Source: Pseudomonadota bacterium
GTDB taxonomy: Bacteria; Pseudomonadota; Gammaproteobacteria; UBA5335
Length of the DNA stretch: 64,000 bases
Assembly (NCBI GenBank): GCA_034189865.1
Contig: JAXHTV010000011.1
Location: forward strand, 28,615-92,614
Direction: 5' to 3'
The notes beneath the pieces are model-generated. The model was not told where the DNA came from, ran no database searches, and worked only from the letters and a program-made list of their open reading frames with translations. This document shows positions 54,538 through 64,000 of this stretch, in pieces (the first letter of the stretch is position 1; every line of letters begins with the position of its first letter). Position numbers and translations under genes: made by a program.

Positions 54538-55835
54538 CGTCTAAGGAGATCGTACGCCGTCGTACGCAGTTGGCGGAAATGATGGGCCCGGGCACCATTG
54601 CGATTGTCCCCGCGGCAAGTGAACGGTTGCGAAACCGCGACGTGCACTATCCGTTCCGTCAGGACAGCGACTTTTTCTATCTGACCGGCTTTCCGGAACC
54701 CGATGCGGTGGCGGTGATCGCGCCGGGGCGTAAACAAGGCGAGTATGTGTTGTTCTGCCGAGACCGCGACCCGGAAAAAGAGGTCTGGGACGGTTATCGG
54801 GCAGGACCTGAAGGCGCCTGTCGGGACTATGGGGCCGATGACGCATTCCCGATCGAAGACATCGACGACATTTTGCCCAGCATGCTCGAGCGGACAGAGC
54901 GTGTGTACTACACCATGGGAACCCATGGTTCGTTTGACCAACGTTTGATCGGCTGGCTCAATCGTCTGCGGCAACAGGCTCGGGCAGGCGTCCATATCCC
55001 GTGGGAGTTGGTCTCGTTGGAGCACTTGTTACACGAGATGCGGCTTTTCAAAGGGCGCGCTGAGCTCTCTTTAATGCGAAAGGCGGGGAAACTGGCTGCC
55101 CGTACTCACCGGCAGGCGATGCAACGATGCCGGCCTGGGATGTTCGAGTACGAACTGGCAGCCGAGTACACCTATGAGTTTGCCAAGCAGGGCTGTGAGC
55201 ATGCTTATCCGCCCATCGTCGGCGCCGGCGGCAACGGGTGTGTCTTGCATTACATTGAGAACTCGTCGCAGATGAAAGACGGTGAGTTGGTGCTGGTTGA
55301 TGCGGGGGCGGAGCTGAATCACTATGCCTCGGACATCACGCGTACGTTTCCCGTTGGCGGGCGTTTTAGCGACGTTCAACGCGCCGTGTATGAAATCGTC
55401 TTGGCCGCTCAGCAGGCGGCAATCGATGCCGTGGTTCCGGGGTGCAACTGGAACCAACCCCACGAAGCGGCTGTTCAAGTACTGTGTCAAGGCTTGGTGG
55501 ATCTGGGTGTGCTGAAGGCTCCTGTGGAACAGGTGATCGAATCTCAGGCGTATCGGCGGTACTACATGCATCGAACGGGCCATTGGCTGGGGATGGATGT
55601 GCACGATGTGGGGGATTACAAGGTCGGAGATCAATGGCGGGCACTGGAGCCCGGAATGGTCCTGACGGTGGAGCCGGGTTTATATCTCCGTGCCTCGGAC
55701 GACCTTGACCCGAAGTGGCACAATATCGGAATTCGGATTGAGGACGATGTTTTGGTGACCCGCAACGGTCCAGAGGTATTGACCCGGGACGCGCCAAAAT
55801 CAATTGTCGAGATCGAGTCGGTGATGGCTCGGTGA
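54534..55835 (+). CDS. pepP: Xaa-Pro aminopeptidase
   Basis: A 433-residue metallopeptidase that removes an N-terminal residue before proline. The pita-bread fold has its metal ligands in VDAGAELNHYASDITRTFPV (Asp pair), MHRTGHWLGMDVHDVG (His), LTVEPGLYL (Glu) and IRIEDDVLVT (Glu). The N-terminal domain with RQDSDFFYLTGFPEPDAVAV is also typical. It overlaps ygfB by four bases and ubiH by four bases. Confidence 0.95.
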   Translation: MTSKEIVRRRTQLAEMMGPGTIAIVPAASERLRNRDVHYPFRQDSDFFYLTGFPEPDAVAVIAPGRKQGEYVLFCRDRDPEKEVWDGYRAGPEGACRDYGADDAFPIEDIDDILPSMLERTERVYYTMGTHGSFDQRLIGWLNRLRQQARAGVHIPWELVSLEHLLHEMRLFKGRAELSLMRKAGKLAARTHRQAMQRCRPGMFEYELAAEYTYEFAKQGCEHAYPPIVGAGGNGCVLHYIENSSQMKDGELVLVDAGAELNHYASDITRTFPVGGRFSDVQRAVYEIVLAAQQAAIDAVVPGCNWNQPHEAAVQVLCQGLVDLGVLKAPVEQVIESQAYRRYYMHRTGHWLGMDVHDVGDYKVGDQWRALEPGMVLTVEPGLYLRASDDLDPKWHNIGIRIEDDVLVTRNGPEVLTRDAPKSIVEIESVMAR

Positions 55836-57088
55836 ACGTGCCCACACTGCGACCGGATTCCATGCGACGTCATCCCGATCGCTTCGACGTGTTGATCGTC
55901 GGTGGCGGCATGGTGGGTAGCAGCCTGGCCTGTGCCCTTGCCGATCTGCCTTTGGCGGTCGGTTTGGTTGAAGCCATGCCGTTTGGGCGGTTCGGAGAGC
56001 CTGGTTATGACGATCGCAACACAGCGCTGTCTTATGCCACGGTGAATGTCTTCAAGACCCTCGGCGTCTGGTCAGCTCTGGCGCCGGAGGCCACGCCGAT
56101 TCGGCATATTCATGTATCGCAAAAGGGCCGTATGGCGGCCACTCGGCTGCATGCCGATGCGCTGCGGGTGGAGGCCTTGGGGTATGTGGTGCCCAATCGG
56201 GCGTTGATGGCGGCCCTGTTCGAGCGGATGGGACGGATCGGTAACCTGACTCTGATCAATCCTGCTCGCGTCACCAAGGCGGCGCAGGATGGTGACCGGA
56301 TGCGGGTTGAGGTCAGCGCGGGCGACCAGATACGCCAACTGGAAGCGAATTTGCTGGTGATCGCCGATGGCACCCAATCGCCTGTTCGTTCTATGTTACA
56401 AATTGGGGTCGACCGTCGGGACTACGGGCAAACGGCCATCATTGCCAATGTCTCAACCGAACGGCCTCATCGCAATTGGGCCTATGAGCGATTCACCGAA
56501 GACGGTCCGCTGGCGTTATTGCCTTTGGGTGAGCGCAATGCGCTGGTCTGGACGGTGCCCTCCATAGCCGCCGAAATCGTATCGACCATGGAAGATACCG
56601 TATTCCTCGCCGAGTTGGAGCGTCGGTTTTCCCGTCGTTTGGGACGATTCACGAAGGTGGGGCGGCGGCAGTCTTACCCGTTGGTGCTGACCCAAGCCCG
56701 CCGGATGGTGGACGGGCGGGCCGTTTTGTTGGGTAATGCGGCACATACCATTCATCCGGTGGCGGGGCAGGGTTTCAATTTGGCGTTGCGGGAGGTTGCC
56801 ATTCTGGCCGATGTGCTATCGCTCGCGCCGGATGTTGGCGACAAGGCGGTGCTGGAGCAATTTATGGAGAATTGTCGCGGGCACCAGCGGGCGTTAATGA
56901 CATTTACCGACGCACTACCGCGACTGTTTTCGGCGGGCTTGCCCGGACTGGCCGGTGTCCGCGGCTTGGGGCTGCTCGGCCTGGATTTGTGGGGTGGAGG
57001 CAAGGCGGAGTTTGCGCGCTGGTCCATGGGGATCGGCGCGGATATGCCCGCCCTTTCACGGGGGCAGGCCGTGAGGAGCGGTAGCTGA
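55832..57088 (+). CDS. ubiH: 2-octaprenyl-6-methoxyphenol hydroxylase (UbiH-type)
   Basis: A 418-residue FAD monooxygenase of ubiquinone synthesis. FAD binding GGGMVGSSLACALA, DG motif VIADGTQSPVR, and GNAAHTIHPVAGQGFNLALRE are visible. The start is GTG 55832, overlapping pepP. A longer-than-usual C-terminal tail follows the catalytic core. It is one of two paralogous hydroxylases in tandem; assignment to UbiH rests on order. Confidence 0.92.
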   Translation: MNVPTLRPDSMRRHPDRFDVLIVGGGMVGSSLACALADLPLAVGLVEAMPFGRFGEPGYDDRNTALSYATVNVFKTLGVWSALAPEATPIRHIHVSQKGRMAATRLHADALRVEALGYVVPNRALMAALFERMGRIGNLTLINPARVTKAAQDGDRMRVEVSAGDQIRQLEANLLVIADGTQSPVRSMLQIGVDRRDYGQTAIIANVSTERPHRNWAYERFTEDGPLALLPLGERNALVWTVPSIAAEIVSTMEDTVFLAELERRFSRRLGRFTKVGRRQSYPLVLTQARRMVDGRAVLLGNAAHTIHPVAGQGFNLALREVAILADVLSLAPDVGDKAVLEQFMENCRGHQRALMTFTDALPRLFSAGLPGLAGVRGLGLLGLDLWGGGKAEFARWSMGIGADMPALSRGQAVRSGS

Positions 57089-58311
57089 TGGGGATCGGGG
57101 GTCGCGACGCCAAGCCCAGTTGCGATGTCATCATCGTGGGCGCGGGAATGGTGGGGGCTGCATTGGCCTGTGCGTTGGGGCGCTTGGAACTGGACGTGAT
57201 CGTTCTCGAGGATCGCCCGCCGCCCCCCTACGATCCGGCAGCGCCTCTGGATATTCGGGTTTCGGCCATTTCGGTTGCCAGCGAACGGGTATTCACCCGG
57301 TTGGGCGTTTGGGAAACGCTTCCCGCGCAACGACTGTGTCCCTACTCGCGTATGTTTGTCTGGGAAGACGATGGATCGATCCGGTTTGATGCGGCGGAAG
57401 TCCCCTGGTCCCACCTTGGTACCATTGTCGAAAACAGTTTGCTGCAAGCGTTTACCTTGGCTCGTCTGCGGGACTTTCCGAATGTTCAGCTGCGCAGCCC
57501 GGCGCGGGCTGCAGCGCTCCATGCGCATCGCGATTGCGCGGAGCTCGAGCTGGCGGGCGGTGAACGTCTGACAACCCGTTTGGTGATTGGAGCCGACGGA
57601 ACGCATTCTCCGCTGCGGGAGATGGCCGGTATTCCCACTTACGGCTACAGCTACAATCAAAGCGCCATCGTTTGTGCCATTGATACCGAAAAACCGCACC
57701 AGTACACTGCATGGCAACATTTCTTGCCCGACGGGCCGTTGGCTTTCCTGCCGCTAGCGGACGGTCGCTGCTCGGTGGTTTGGTCCAATACCACCGACGC
57801 CGCGCAACGCATACTCGAGATGGACGACCCGGCCTTCCTCCGGGTTATCGAGGATGCCAGCGGTGGCATCCTGGGCGGGATGAAAGCATGTGGTCCGCGG
57901 GCGAGCTTTCCGCTTCGTTTTCGTCACGCAGCGAGTTATGTCGGTCCGCGAATGGCATTGATCGGTGATGCGGCGCACACCATTCACCCACTGGCGGGTC
58001 AGGGTGCAAACCTTGGGTTCATGGACGTTGCGGCTTTGGTTGAATCCATATCGCGGGCGCTTAAGCGAGGGCAGGATTTGGCAGACCCGGCTGTGCTATC
58101 ACGTTTTCAGCGGTGGCGGCGAGGCGATAATCTACTGATGTCGGGTGTGGTCGGCGGGTTTAAATCGCTGTTCGGTGCAGCCAATCCGATGTTGCATTTT
58201 GCCCGCAACAAAGGGATGGGAACGCTGAATCAAATGACGCCTTTAAAGCGTCTCGTTGTCGAGCGCGCCATTGGCCTTCGCGGAGATTTGCAGGGACTTG
58301 CGCGACCGTGA
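57088..58311 (+). CDS. ubiI: 2-octaprenylphenol hydroxylase-type FAD monooxygenase (UbiI/VisC)
   Basis: A 407-residue paralogue of the preceding gene. FAD site GAGMVGAALACALG, DG motif VIGADGTHSPLRE and GDAAHTIHPLAGQGANLGFMD. It overlaps the ubiH stop by one base (TGATG). It fits the E. coli position of ubiI (visC), which hydroxylates C5 of the ubiquinone ring, though members of this group (UbiI, UbiF, UbiL) cannot be separated by eye. Confidence 0.88.
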   Translation: MGIGGRDAKPSCDVIIVGAGMVGAALACALGRLELDVIVLEDRPPPPYDPAAPLDIRVSAISVASERVFTRLGVWETLPAQRLCPYSRMFVWEDDGSIRFDAAEVPWSHLGTIVENSLLQAFTLARLRDFPNVQLRSPARAAALHAHRDCAELELAGGERLTTRLVIGADGTHSPLREMAGIPTYGYSYNQSAIVCAIDTEKPHQYTAWQHFLPDGPLAFLPLADGRCSVVWSNTTDAAQRILEMDDPAFLRVIEDASGGILGGMKACGPRASFPLRFRHAASYVGPRMALIGDAAHTIHPLAGQGANLGFMDVAALVESISRALKRGQDLADPAVLSRFQRWRRGDNLLMSGVVGGFKSLFGAANPMLHFARNKGMGTLNQMTPLKRLVVERAIGLRGDLQGLARP

Positions 58312-58315
58312 GCCG

Positions 58316-58331
58316 GGCCCGTTCTCGGGCC
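58316..58331 (+). other. hairpin between ubiI and gcvT
   Basis: GGCCCG-TTCT-CGGGCC, six pairs, lies five bases after the ubiI stop. No T tract follows. It may be a partial terminator or a processing site ahead of the gcv genes. Confidence 0.35.
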
Positions 58332-58376
58332 GAGGTCGCCACATACGAGATATTCCCAAGTTAAGGAGCAAGAATT

Positions 58377-59465
58377 TTGGGGAATCGAACGGCGCTCTAT
58401 GAAGCCCACGTGGCTTTGGGCGCGAAGATGGTGGATTTCGGCGGCTGGGATATGCCGCTGCACTACGGCAGTCAGATCAATGAGCATCACCAGGTCCGTA
58501 AGGCTGCCGGCGTGTTTGACGTGTCTCACATGGCCGTGGTCGATGTGGAAGGCGGGGAAGCCGAGACGTTTCTGCGTCGTTTGTTGGCGAACGACGTAGC
58601 GCGACTCCGCTTGCCGGGTAAAGCCTTGTACAGTTGCATGTTGAACGCGCAGGGTGGCGTGGCCGACGATCTGATCGTCTACTTCCGGGGTGCCGGGCGT
58701 TATCGCTTAGTGGTTAACGCAGCGACGCGTGATACCGACCTCTCGTGGATGGCGGAGCACGCTGAAGGTTTCGAGGTGAAGCTGACGCCCCGCGACGAAC
58801 TAGCCATGCTGGCGGTTCAGGGTCCCCAGGCGGTTGGTCGTCTGATGCAGGTCCTGCCTCCGGAGATTTGTTCCCGTGCGTCCGAGTTGGAGCCATTTTT
58901 TTCGCTGGAAGCGGATGATCTGTTTATCAGTCGAACGGGCTACACCGGTGAAGACGGTTTTGAGATTATTCTGCCTGCCGACGGATCCAAGGCGCTATGG
59001 GAGCGGCTTCTCTCAGCCGGTTATGCGCCATGTGGTTTGGGCGCGCGCGACACGCTTCGGCTGGAAGCAGGAATGAATCTGTATGGCTGCGACATGGATC
59101 AGAAAACCACGCCGTTGGAGTCCGGTTTGGCCTGGACCATCGCCTGGGATCCGGAAACACGCGATTTCATCGGTCGCAGCGCATTGGAACGCAGCGCGCG
59201 TACGCTTAAACAAGTGGGTTTGATTTTGGAAGGACGAGGCGTGCTCCGCAGCCATCAACGGGTGGTCGTTCCCGACATCGGTGATGGTGAAATCACCAGC
59301 GGTACCTACTCGCCGACCCTTAAGCGCGCGATCGCCCTCGCCCGCGTTCCGGTGGAGACCGGCCACCGATGTTTGGTCGAGATGCGTGGAAAATTGTTGC
59401 CGGCGAGGGTTGTTAAACCTCCCTTTGTACGTCATGGCAAAATTCGAGTTGCCTGGGATTCTTAA
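58377..59465 (+). CDS. gcvT: glycine cleavage system T protein (aminomethyltransferase)
   Basis: A 362-residue THF-dependent enzyme of glycine cleavage. FGGWDMPLHYG and DVSHMAVVDVEG and SRTGYTGEDGFEII and LEAGMNLYGCDMD are diagnostic. The start is TTG 58377 with TTAAGGAG eight bases upstream. It takes the aminomethyl group from GcvH to make 5,10-methylene-THF and ammonia. It is followed by gcvH, gcvPA and gcvPB. No glycine riboswitch fits in the 65-base gap ahead. Confidence 0.95.
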   Translation: MGNRTALYEAHVALGAKMVDFGGWDMPLHYGSQINEHHQVRKAAGVFDVSHMAVVDVEGGEAETFLRRLLANDVARLRLPGKALYSCMLNAQGGVADDLIVYFRGAGRYRLVVNAATRDTDLSWMAEHAEGFEVKLTPRDELAMLAVQGPQAVGRLMQVLPPEICSRASELEPFFSLEADDLFISRTGYTGEDGFEIILPADGSKALWERLLSAGYAPCGLGARDTLRLEAGMNLYGCDMDQKTTPLESGLAWTIAWDPETRDFIGRSALERSARTLKQVGLILEGRGVLRSHQRVVVPDIGDGEITSGTYSPTLKRAIALARVPVETGHRCLVEMRGKLLPARVVKPPFVRHGKIRVAWDS

Positions 59466-59543
59466 ACCATTGGGGTGGTTGGACCGCACTCGGATGGCGG
59501 TCGAATCGAGGGTTGGGAGCGAATGAGAATGGAGAAAAGCTGA

Positions 59544-59939
59544 ATGAGCCTCATTCCAGATAATCTCAAATATGCGGCGAGCCACGAATGGGCCCGTTTG
59601 GATGGCGATGGAACCGTGGTGATCGGAATCACGGACCATGCCCAGGACGCGTTGGGTGATCTCGTCTTTGTAGAACTGCCCGAGGTGGGCCGCGATGTCA
59701 GCGCAGGAGAGGCTTGCGCAGTGGTCGAATCGGTCAAGGCGGCGTCGGATATTTACGCGCCCATCGCAGGTAAAGTTCACGCCGTTAATGAAGCCTTGGT
59801 GGATAATCCGGAACTGGTGAACGAGGATTGCTACGAGCGCGGTTGGATTTTTCGGATCTCGCCTGCCAACGTGGAATCTTTGTCCGGCTTGTTGGATGCC
59901 GCAGGCTATCGTGACACGTTGGCTGCCGGGAGCGATTAG
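59544..59939 (+). CDS. gcvH: glycine cleavage system H protein
   Basis: A 131-residue lipoyl carrier. [38 protein letters not shown] is the conserved start, and the lipoylated Lys is in [15 protein letters not shown]. It carries the aminomethyl and dihydrolipoyl intermediates between GcvP, GcvT and dihydrolipoamide dehydrogenase. The last is not in the window. Confidence 0.96.
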   Translation: MSLIPDNLKYAASHEWARLDGDGTVVIGITDHAQDALGDLVFVELPEVGRDVSAGEACAVVESVKAASDIYAPIAGKVHAVNEALVDNPELVNEDCYERGWIFRISPANVESLSGLLDAAGYRDTLAAGSD

Positions 59940-60008
59940 CCGGATTGTGTTTGTGAATCACCTCCGCTCCTCCAGTGTGACGTCTTATAGCGTTTGACGG
60001 TCTGACCG

Positions 60009-61376
60009 ATGCCATTTATTCCCCACACACAATCCGACATACAAGAGATGCTCGCACAGATCGGGGTATCGGATATCGAAGCGCTCTTCGATGAGATACC
60101 CGGGAATCTTCGGGTCGGCGATTTGAATAACATCCCGCCCGGCTTGCTGGAAATGCAGGTGACGCGGTTGATGCATGCTCGCGCCGCACAGGACACCCCC
60201 GGAATTTGCTTCATCGGTGCCGGTGCCTACGATCATCACGTACCCGCCGCCGTGTGGCAAATCGCGACGCGCGGTGAGTTTTACAGTGCTTACACGCCCT
60301 ATCAAGCGGAAGCCAGTCAGGGCACGTTGCAGGTCATCTTTGAATATCAGTCGATGATGACGGCGCTGTTGGCCATGGATGTGTCCAACGCGTCGCTTTA
60401 CGACGGTGCCTCTGCACTGGCCGAAGCCGTGCTGATGGCGGTTCGGGCGCATCGTCTTAAAGACGCCCGTGTGTTGGTCCCAACCAGCGTTCATCCCTAC
60501 TATCGGCAGGTCGTGCAGACGATCGTCACGCCACAAGGGATTGAAGTCGTCGAAATCGAAGTCGATCGCGAAACCGGTCGTCTGCTGCCTGGCGAATTAT
60601 CGGAATACGATAGCGAAGACATCGCGGCATTGGTGATTCCTCAGCCCAACTTTTTTGGTGTGCTCGAGGACGTGGATGCGCTGACCGATTGGGTGCACGA
60701 GCGCCGCGGCTTGGCCATCGCCCTGGTGAATCCATTAGCCTGTTCGGTGCTCAAGCCGCCGGGCGAGTGGGGAAGGGGCAAAGCGGGTGCCGATATTGCC
60801 TGCGGCGACGGTCAACCCCTCGGGGTGCCGATGGCTGGCGGCGGGCCCTACTACGGCTTTTTGTGTTGTACACAATCTTTGGTGCGGCAAATGCCGGGTC
60901 GTATCGTAGGGCGAACGGTTGATCGAGACGGTCGCACTGGCTATACGCTGACGTTGCAACCCCGTGAACAACACATCCGCCGCTCCAAAGCCACCTCCAA
61001 TATTTGTACCAATCAAGGTCTGATCGTAACGGCCTCGACCATTCATATGGCGCTGATGGGTGCCGACGGTTTGGCCGGAGTCGCCAGCGCGTGCCATGCC
61101 AATAGCCGGGATTTGCGAACACGCTTGACTGCTCTGTCCGGTGTGGAGAGCGTGTTTGACACGCCGTTTTTCCATGAATTTGTCTTGCGTTTGGATAGGC
61201 CGGTGGAGCCGGTGATCCGCGCCATGGCGGACCAGGGCATTCTGGCAGGCTTCGCCTTGGGGGGGGATTACCCGTGGTTAACCAATGCACTGTTGGTTTG
61301 CGCGACGGAACAACGAACCGCAGGGGACATGGAACAGTACGCGGATGCGTTGCAGCACGTATTGGCAGCCGGCTGA
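60009..61376 (+). CDS. gcvPA: glycine dehydrogenase, alpha subunit (split GcvP)
   Basis: A 455-residue PLP-fold type I protein, the first of two subunits forming the decarboxylating P protein. It has [61 protein letters not shown] and ICTNQGL. It lacks the PLP Lys, which is in gcvPB. In E. coli and others the two halves are one chain; here they are split with 78 bases between. Confidence 0.95.
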   Translation: MPFIPHTQSDIQEMLAQIGVSDIEALFDEIPGNLRVGDLNNIPPGLLEMQVTRLMHARAAQDTPGICFIGAGAYDHHVPAAVWQIATRGEFYSAYTPYQAEASQGTLQVIFEYQSMMTALLAMDVSNASLYDGASALAEAVLMAVRAHRLKDARVLVPTSVHPYYRQVVQTIVTPQGIEVVEIEVDRETGRLLPGELSEYDSEDIAALVIPQPNFFGVLEDVDALTDWVHERRGLAIALVNPLACSVLKPPGEWGRGKAGADIACGDGQPLGVPMAGGGPYYGFLCCTQSLVRQMPGRIVGRTVDRDGRTGYTLTLQPREQHIRRSKATSNICTNQGLIVTASTIHMALMGADGLAGVASACHANSRDLRTRLTALSGVESVFDTPFFHEFVLRLDRPVEPVIRAMADQGILAGFALGGDYPWLTNALLVCATEQRTAGDMEQYADALQHVLAAG

Positions 61377-61454
61377 TGCACCCGGGCGCACGGAATCGGA
61401 TTTACGATACGGCGGACACTTGGAAATGGTTTTAAACGGCAAGTCGGATGACGC

Positions 61455-62924
61455 ATGTTGATATTTGAATCAGGCCGCCCAGGCCGCCGTGCCAGTGTTC
61501 AGGCGCCTGCGGCGACGTCATTGGATGACATTCCAGAAGCGCTTCGACGTGAGGCGCCAGCGCGCTTACCTCAAGTGTCGGAAATGCAGGTGGTTCGGCA
61601 CTATACGCGCCTTTCGCAGAAAAACTTTTCCATTGATACCCAGTTTTATCCGCTGGGGTCGTGCACCATGAAGTACAACCCTCGGGCATGTAACAGCTTG
61701 GCGATGCTTCCCGCGTTTTTGGCTCGGCATCCGTTGGCGCCTGCTCAGAACGGACAAGGTTTTCTGTCTTGCCTGTATGAATTGCAGGAGATACTGCAAG
61801 AAGTGACCGGCATGCGCGCGGTTACGCTGACACCCATGGCGGGCGCTCAGGGCGAATTTGCAGGGATGGCCATGATCCGGGCCTACCATCGGGCACGAGG
61901 CGACGATGCCCGCACTGAAGTGTTGGTTCCGGACGCGGCTCACGGGACCAATCCGGCCACTGCAGTCATGTGTGGGTTCGTGGTGAAAGAAGTGCCCACA
62001 CAGCCGAATGGTGATGTGGATTTAACCGCACTTCGGGCTTTGGTGGGACCCAATACGGCCGGCATCATGTTGACCAACCCATCGACTCTTGGAGTTTTTG
62101 AGCGCCATATCGGCGAGATTTCCCAGATCGTTCACGACGCCGGCGGTCTGCTCTACTACGACGGCGCCAATCTCAATGCGATTTTGGGCAAGGCCCGGCC
62201 CGGCGATATGGGTTTTGATGTGGTTCACGTGAATCTGCACAAGACATTCGCCACGCCACATGGTGGCGGTGGACCAGGAGCCGGCGCCGTGGGTGTGGCG
62301 GAACGGCTTTTGCCTTATCTGCCGACTCCGTATGTGATGCGCTCGAAGGATGATGGAGCCTTTCGCTGGACGGACGAGTCGGATTGTCCCCAAAGCATCG
62401 GTCGCCTTTCCACGTTTATGGGTAATGCGGGCGTTCTGCTTCGAGCTTATGTCTATGCCCGCATGCTGGGGCGTGAGGGGATGCCACGGGTCGCAGAGTT
62501 CGCGACGCTCAATGCCAATTATTTGATGTCTCGTTTAGCACAGGTTGGATTCAAGCTCGGGGTCGGTGAACGTCGCGCCAGTCACGAATTCACATTGACC
62601 TTGAAGCCCTTGGTCGATCACTTCGGTGTGACCGCGTTAGATGTGGCAAAACGGCTGTTGGACTTCGGGTTTCACGCTCCGACGGTCTATTTCCCTCTCA
62701 TCGTTCCCGAATGTTTTCTCATTGAGCCGACCGAAACGGAGGCTAAAGAAGATTTGGATGCATTGGTGGACGCCTTGGCGGTCATTCTGGCGGAAGCGCG
62801 ATCTGATCCTCAGCGTGTTAAAACAGCCCCTCACGGATTGCCTGTTGGTCGGCTGGACGAGGTTCGAGCGGCGAAGCAGCTCGAGTTGAAATGGCAACCC
62901 GAAGGCAAAAGCCATTATCGATAG
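61455..62924 (+). CDS. gcvPB: glycine dehydrogenase, beta subunit (split GcvP)
   Basis: A 489-residue PLP subunit. [47 protein letters not shown] and the PLP Lys in [21 protein letters not shown] are conserved. The product decarboxylates glycine onto GcvH. Start ATG 61455; a following kinase begins 21 bases after the stop. Confidence 0.95.
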   Translation: MLIFESGRPGRRASVQAPAATSLDDIPEALRREAPARLPQVSEMQVVRHYTRLSQKNFSIDTQFYPLGSCTMKYNPRACNSLAMLPAFLARHPLAPAQNGQGFLSCLYELQEILQEVTGMRAVTLTPMAGAQGEFAGMAMIRAYHRARGDDARTEVLVPDAAHGTNPATAVMCGFVVKEVPTQPNGDVDLTALRALVGPNTAGIMLTNPSTLGVFERHIGEISQIVHDAGGLLYYDGANLNAILGKARPGDMGFDVVHVNLHKTFATPHGGGGPGAGAVGVAERLLPYLPTPYVMRSKDDGAFRWTDESDCPQSIGRLSTFMGNAGVLLRAYVYARMLGREGMPRVAEFATLNANYLMSRLAQVGFKLGVGERRASHEFTLTLKPLVDHFGVTALDVAKRLLDFGFHAPTVYFPLIVPECFLIEPTETEAKEDLDALVDALAVILAEARSDPQRVKTAPHGLPVGRLDEVRAAKQLELKWQPEGKSHYR

Positions 62925-62945
62925 TCTCAGACAAGGAAGCGAGTC

Positions 62946-63887
62946 ATGTCGGCATTGATTTGCGGCTCCATTGCCTACGACACCATCATGGTGTTTCCGG
63001 AGCGTTTCAAAGACCATATTCTTCCCGACAAAGTCCACATGTTGAACGTGGCGTTTTTAGTTCCCCAGTTACGGAAGGAATTCGGCGGTTGTGCCGGCAA
63101 TATCGCCTACAATCTGCGGTTGCTCGGGGGTGAGGGCCATCCGATGGGCACCGTTGGTGAAGATTTCGGCCCCTACGCGAACTGGTTGGGCCAGTGCGGG
63201 ATCGATCCACGCTATATCGCGACCGTTCCCGACACCTACACGGCACAGGCATATATCACCACCGACCAAGATGATAACCAAATCACGGCCTTTCACCCGG
63301 GCGCTATGAATGAATCTCACCGGAACCGGGTACCAACCGGTGAGGGGATCCGCTTGGGCGTGGTGGCTCCTGACGGCCGACAGGGGATGGTGGAGCATGC
63401 CCAGCAATTCGCCGAGGCTGACATCCCTTTTCTCTTCGACCCGGGGCAAGGCCTGCCGATGTTCGATGGCGAAGAATTGAAAGCGTTTGTGGAGCAGGCG
63501 TCGTGGGTGGCTGTGAACGAGTACGAAGCGGCGTTGCTGGAACAGCGGACCGGGCATTCCCTCGCCCAGCTGGCCGAGAGGGTTCAGGCGCTGATTGTAA
63601 CCTACGGCGCCAAAGGATCGGAGATACTCACACAAGGGAAACGAATTGAAATTCCCGCTGTCAAACCCGAAAGAGTCGCCGATCCGACGGGGTGTGGAGA
63701 TGCGTATCGGGCCGGTTTGATATACGGCTTGCTCAACGAGTTAGACTGGGAAATTACCGGTCGGATAGCGGCATATCTTGGTGCCATTAAAGTTGCTCAC
63801 AACGGAACCCAGAACCACCGATTCGGGTCCGATTGGTTTTTCGAACAATTCGAAGCGGAGTTTGGCATTCGACTTGCATCAATCTAG
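62946..63887 (+). CDS. PfkB-family carbohydrate/nucleoside kinase
   Basis: A 313-residue ribokinase-fold protein. The N-terminal GSIAYDTIM and EFGGCAGNIAYNLRLLGG, then YGAKGSEI and the anion hole/catalytic Asp motif DPTGCGDAYRAGLIYG are intact. The shape resembles adenosine kinase and related sugar kinases; the substrate is not clear. GGAAGCGAG precedes the ATG. It follows gcvPB closely, so it may be co-transcribed with the glycine cleavage genes. Confidence 0.85.
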   Translation: MSALICGSIAYDTIMVFPERFKDHILPDKVHMLNVAFLVPQLRKEFGGCAGNIAYNLRLLGGEGHPMGTVGEDFGPYANWLGQCGIDPRYIATVPDTYTAQAYITTDQDDNQITAFHPGAMNESHRNRVPTGEGIRLGVVAPDGRQGMVEHAQQFAEADIPFLFDPGQGLPMFDGEELKAFVEQASWVAVNEYEAALLEQRTGHSLAQLAERVQALIVTYGAKGSEILTQGKRIEIPAVKPERVADPTGCGDAYRAGLIYGLLNELDWEITGRIAAYLGAIKVAHNGTQNHRFGSDWFFEQFEAEFGIRLASI

Positions 63888-64000
63888 TGTGGCAGACGGT
63901 CGATTGACCGAATCGCCGGAGGAGAGATTAAAACCAAATTCAACGATTCAAAGACTCAGTGCGATCATTAACCTGTTGAATCTAATTATTATTAAAGTTT
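63888..64000. other. AT-rich window end
   Basis: After the kinase stop come a small hairpin CGGTC-GATT-GACCG (63897-63910), a GGAGGAG-like patch and an AT-rich stretch. No start codon with a good ribosome site is visible before the window ends. Confidence 0.35.

Noticed and set aside
58311..58377. Glycine riboswitch ahead of gcvT
   Set aside because: Only 65 bases are available and they lack the tandem aptamer core.

Overview
The window is a 64 kb piece of a chromosome from a gammaproteobacterium. Four conserved blocks support this. The first is zapA, 6S RNA, ygfA together with ygfB-pepP-ubiH-ubiI-gcvT-gcvH-gcvP. The second is rplM-rpsI. The third is an OsmC gene, speD and coq7 in a row. The fourth is pyrE beside a Crc/exonuclease III gene. 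Phosphoribulokinase, ribulose-phosphate 3-epimerase, phosphoglycolate phosphatase and ribose-5-phosphate isomerase are all present, so a Calvin-cycle autotroph of the Chromatiales/Ectothiorhodospiraceae type is plausible. RuBisCO is not in view, so this stays an inference. I see no insertion sequence, integrase, phage structural gene or CRISPR array.

Layout. 1-3.2 kb: the 3' end of a metallophosphoesterase, an acyl-CoA-type short-chain dehydrogenase, a YcnI-like exported protein and a transglutaminase-like protein. 3.2-6.5 kb (minus): a full pqqABCDE operon, including the 24-codon pqqA, with a strong hairpin between pqqA and pqqB. 6.6-13.3 kb: argB, a DUF4124 protein, divergent pyrE and a Crc-like nuclease, ampG, a small Rieske protein and an ABC exporter pair. 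13.4-17.4 kb (minus): tas, phosphoribulokinase, trmB, thiG, thiS. 17.5-22 kb: tRNA-Gly, an AsmA protein, mutY, yggX, tRNA-Phe.

22-34 kb is the most accessory part. It holds two alpha/beta hydrolases, a three-repeat coiled-coil protein, an 82-residue protein resembling phage Acb2-type cyclic-nucleotide sponges, an exported glycerophosphodiesterase, a DUF1269 protein, an orphan ParA-like ATPase, a SulP transporter, a broken PhnB-like gene beside an 18-bp palindrome, a glyoxalase-fold protein, DUF2461, an orphan MerT and a fatty acid hydroxylase.

34-46 kb: cytochrome c, djlA, a CopD-like protein, rpe-gph, a trp operon (trpEGDC) behind a candidate Trp-codon leader peptide, osmC, speD, coq7, a DUF481 outer-membrane protein, a thioredoxin-like ferredoxin, rplM-rpsI and tRNA-Gln. 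46-64 kb: a DUF2585 protein, a TreT-like trehalose synthase with a DUF5752 partner, rpiA divergent from ilvA, a Cache-domain protein, an EVE protein, ygfA, 6S RNA, zapA with a ZapB-like small gene, and then the long ygfB-to-gcv run ending in split gcvPA/gcvPB and a PfkB kinase.

How the genes fit together. PQQ synthesis is complete from precursor to PqqE, but no pqqF-type protease or PQQ-dependent dehydrogenase is in view. Gph, the glycine cleavage system and the pentose-phosphate enzymes would together recycle phosphoglycolate carbon in an autotroph. ubiH, ubiI and coq7 supply ubiquinone hydroxylations. Start sites were moved from the longest open frame wherever a Shine-Dalgarno sequence, family length or overlap argued for it; each such case is stated in its entry.
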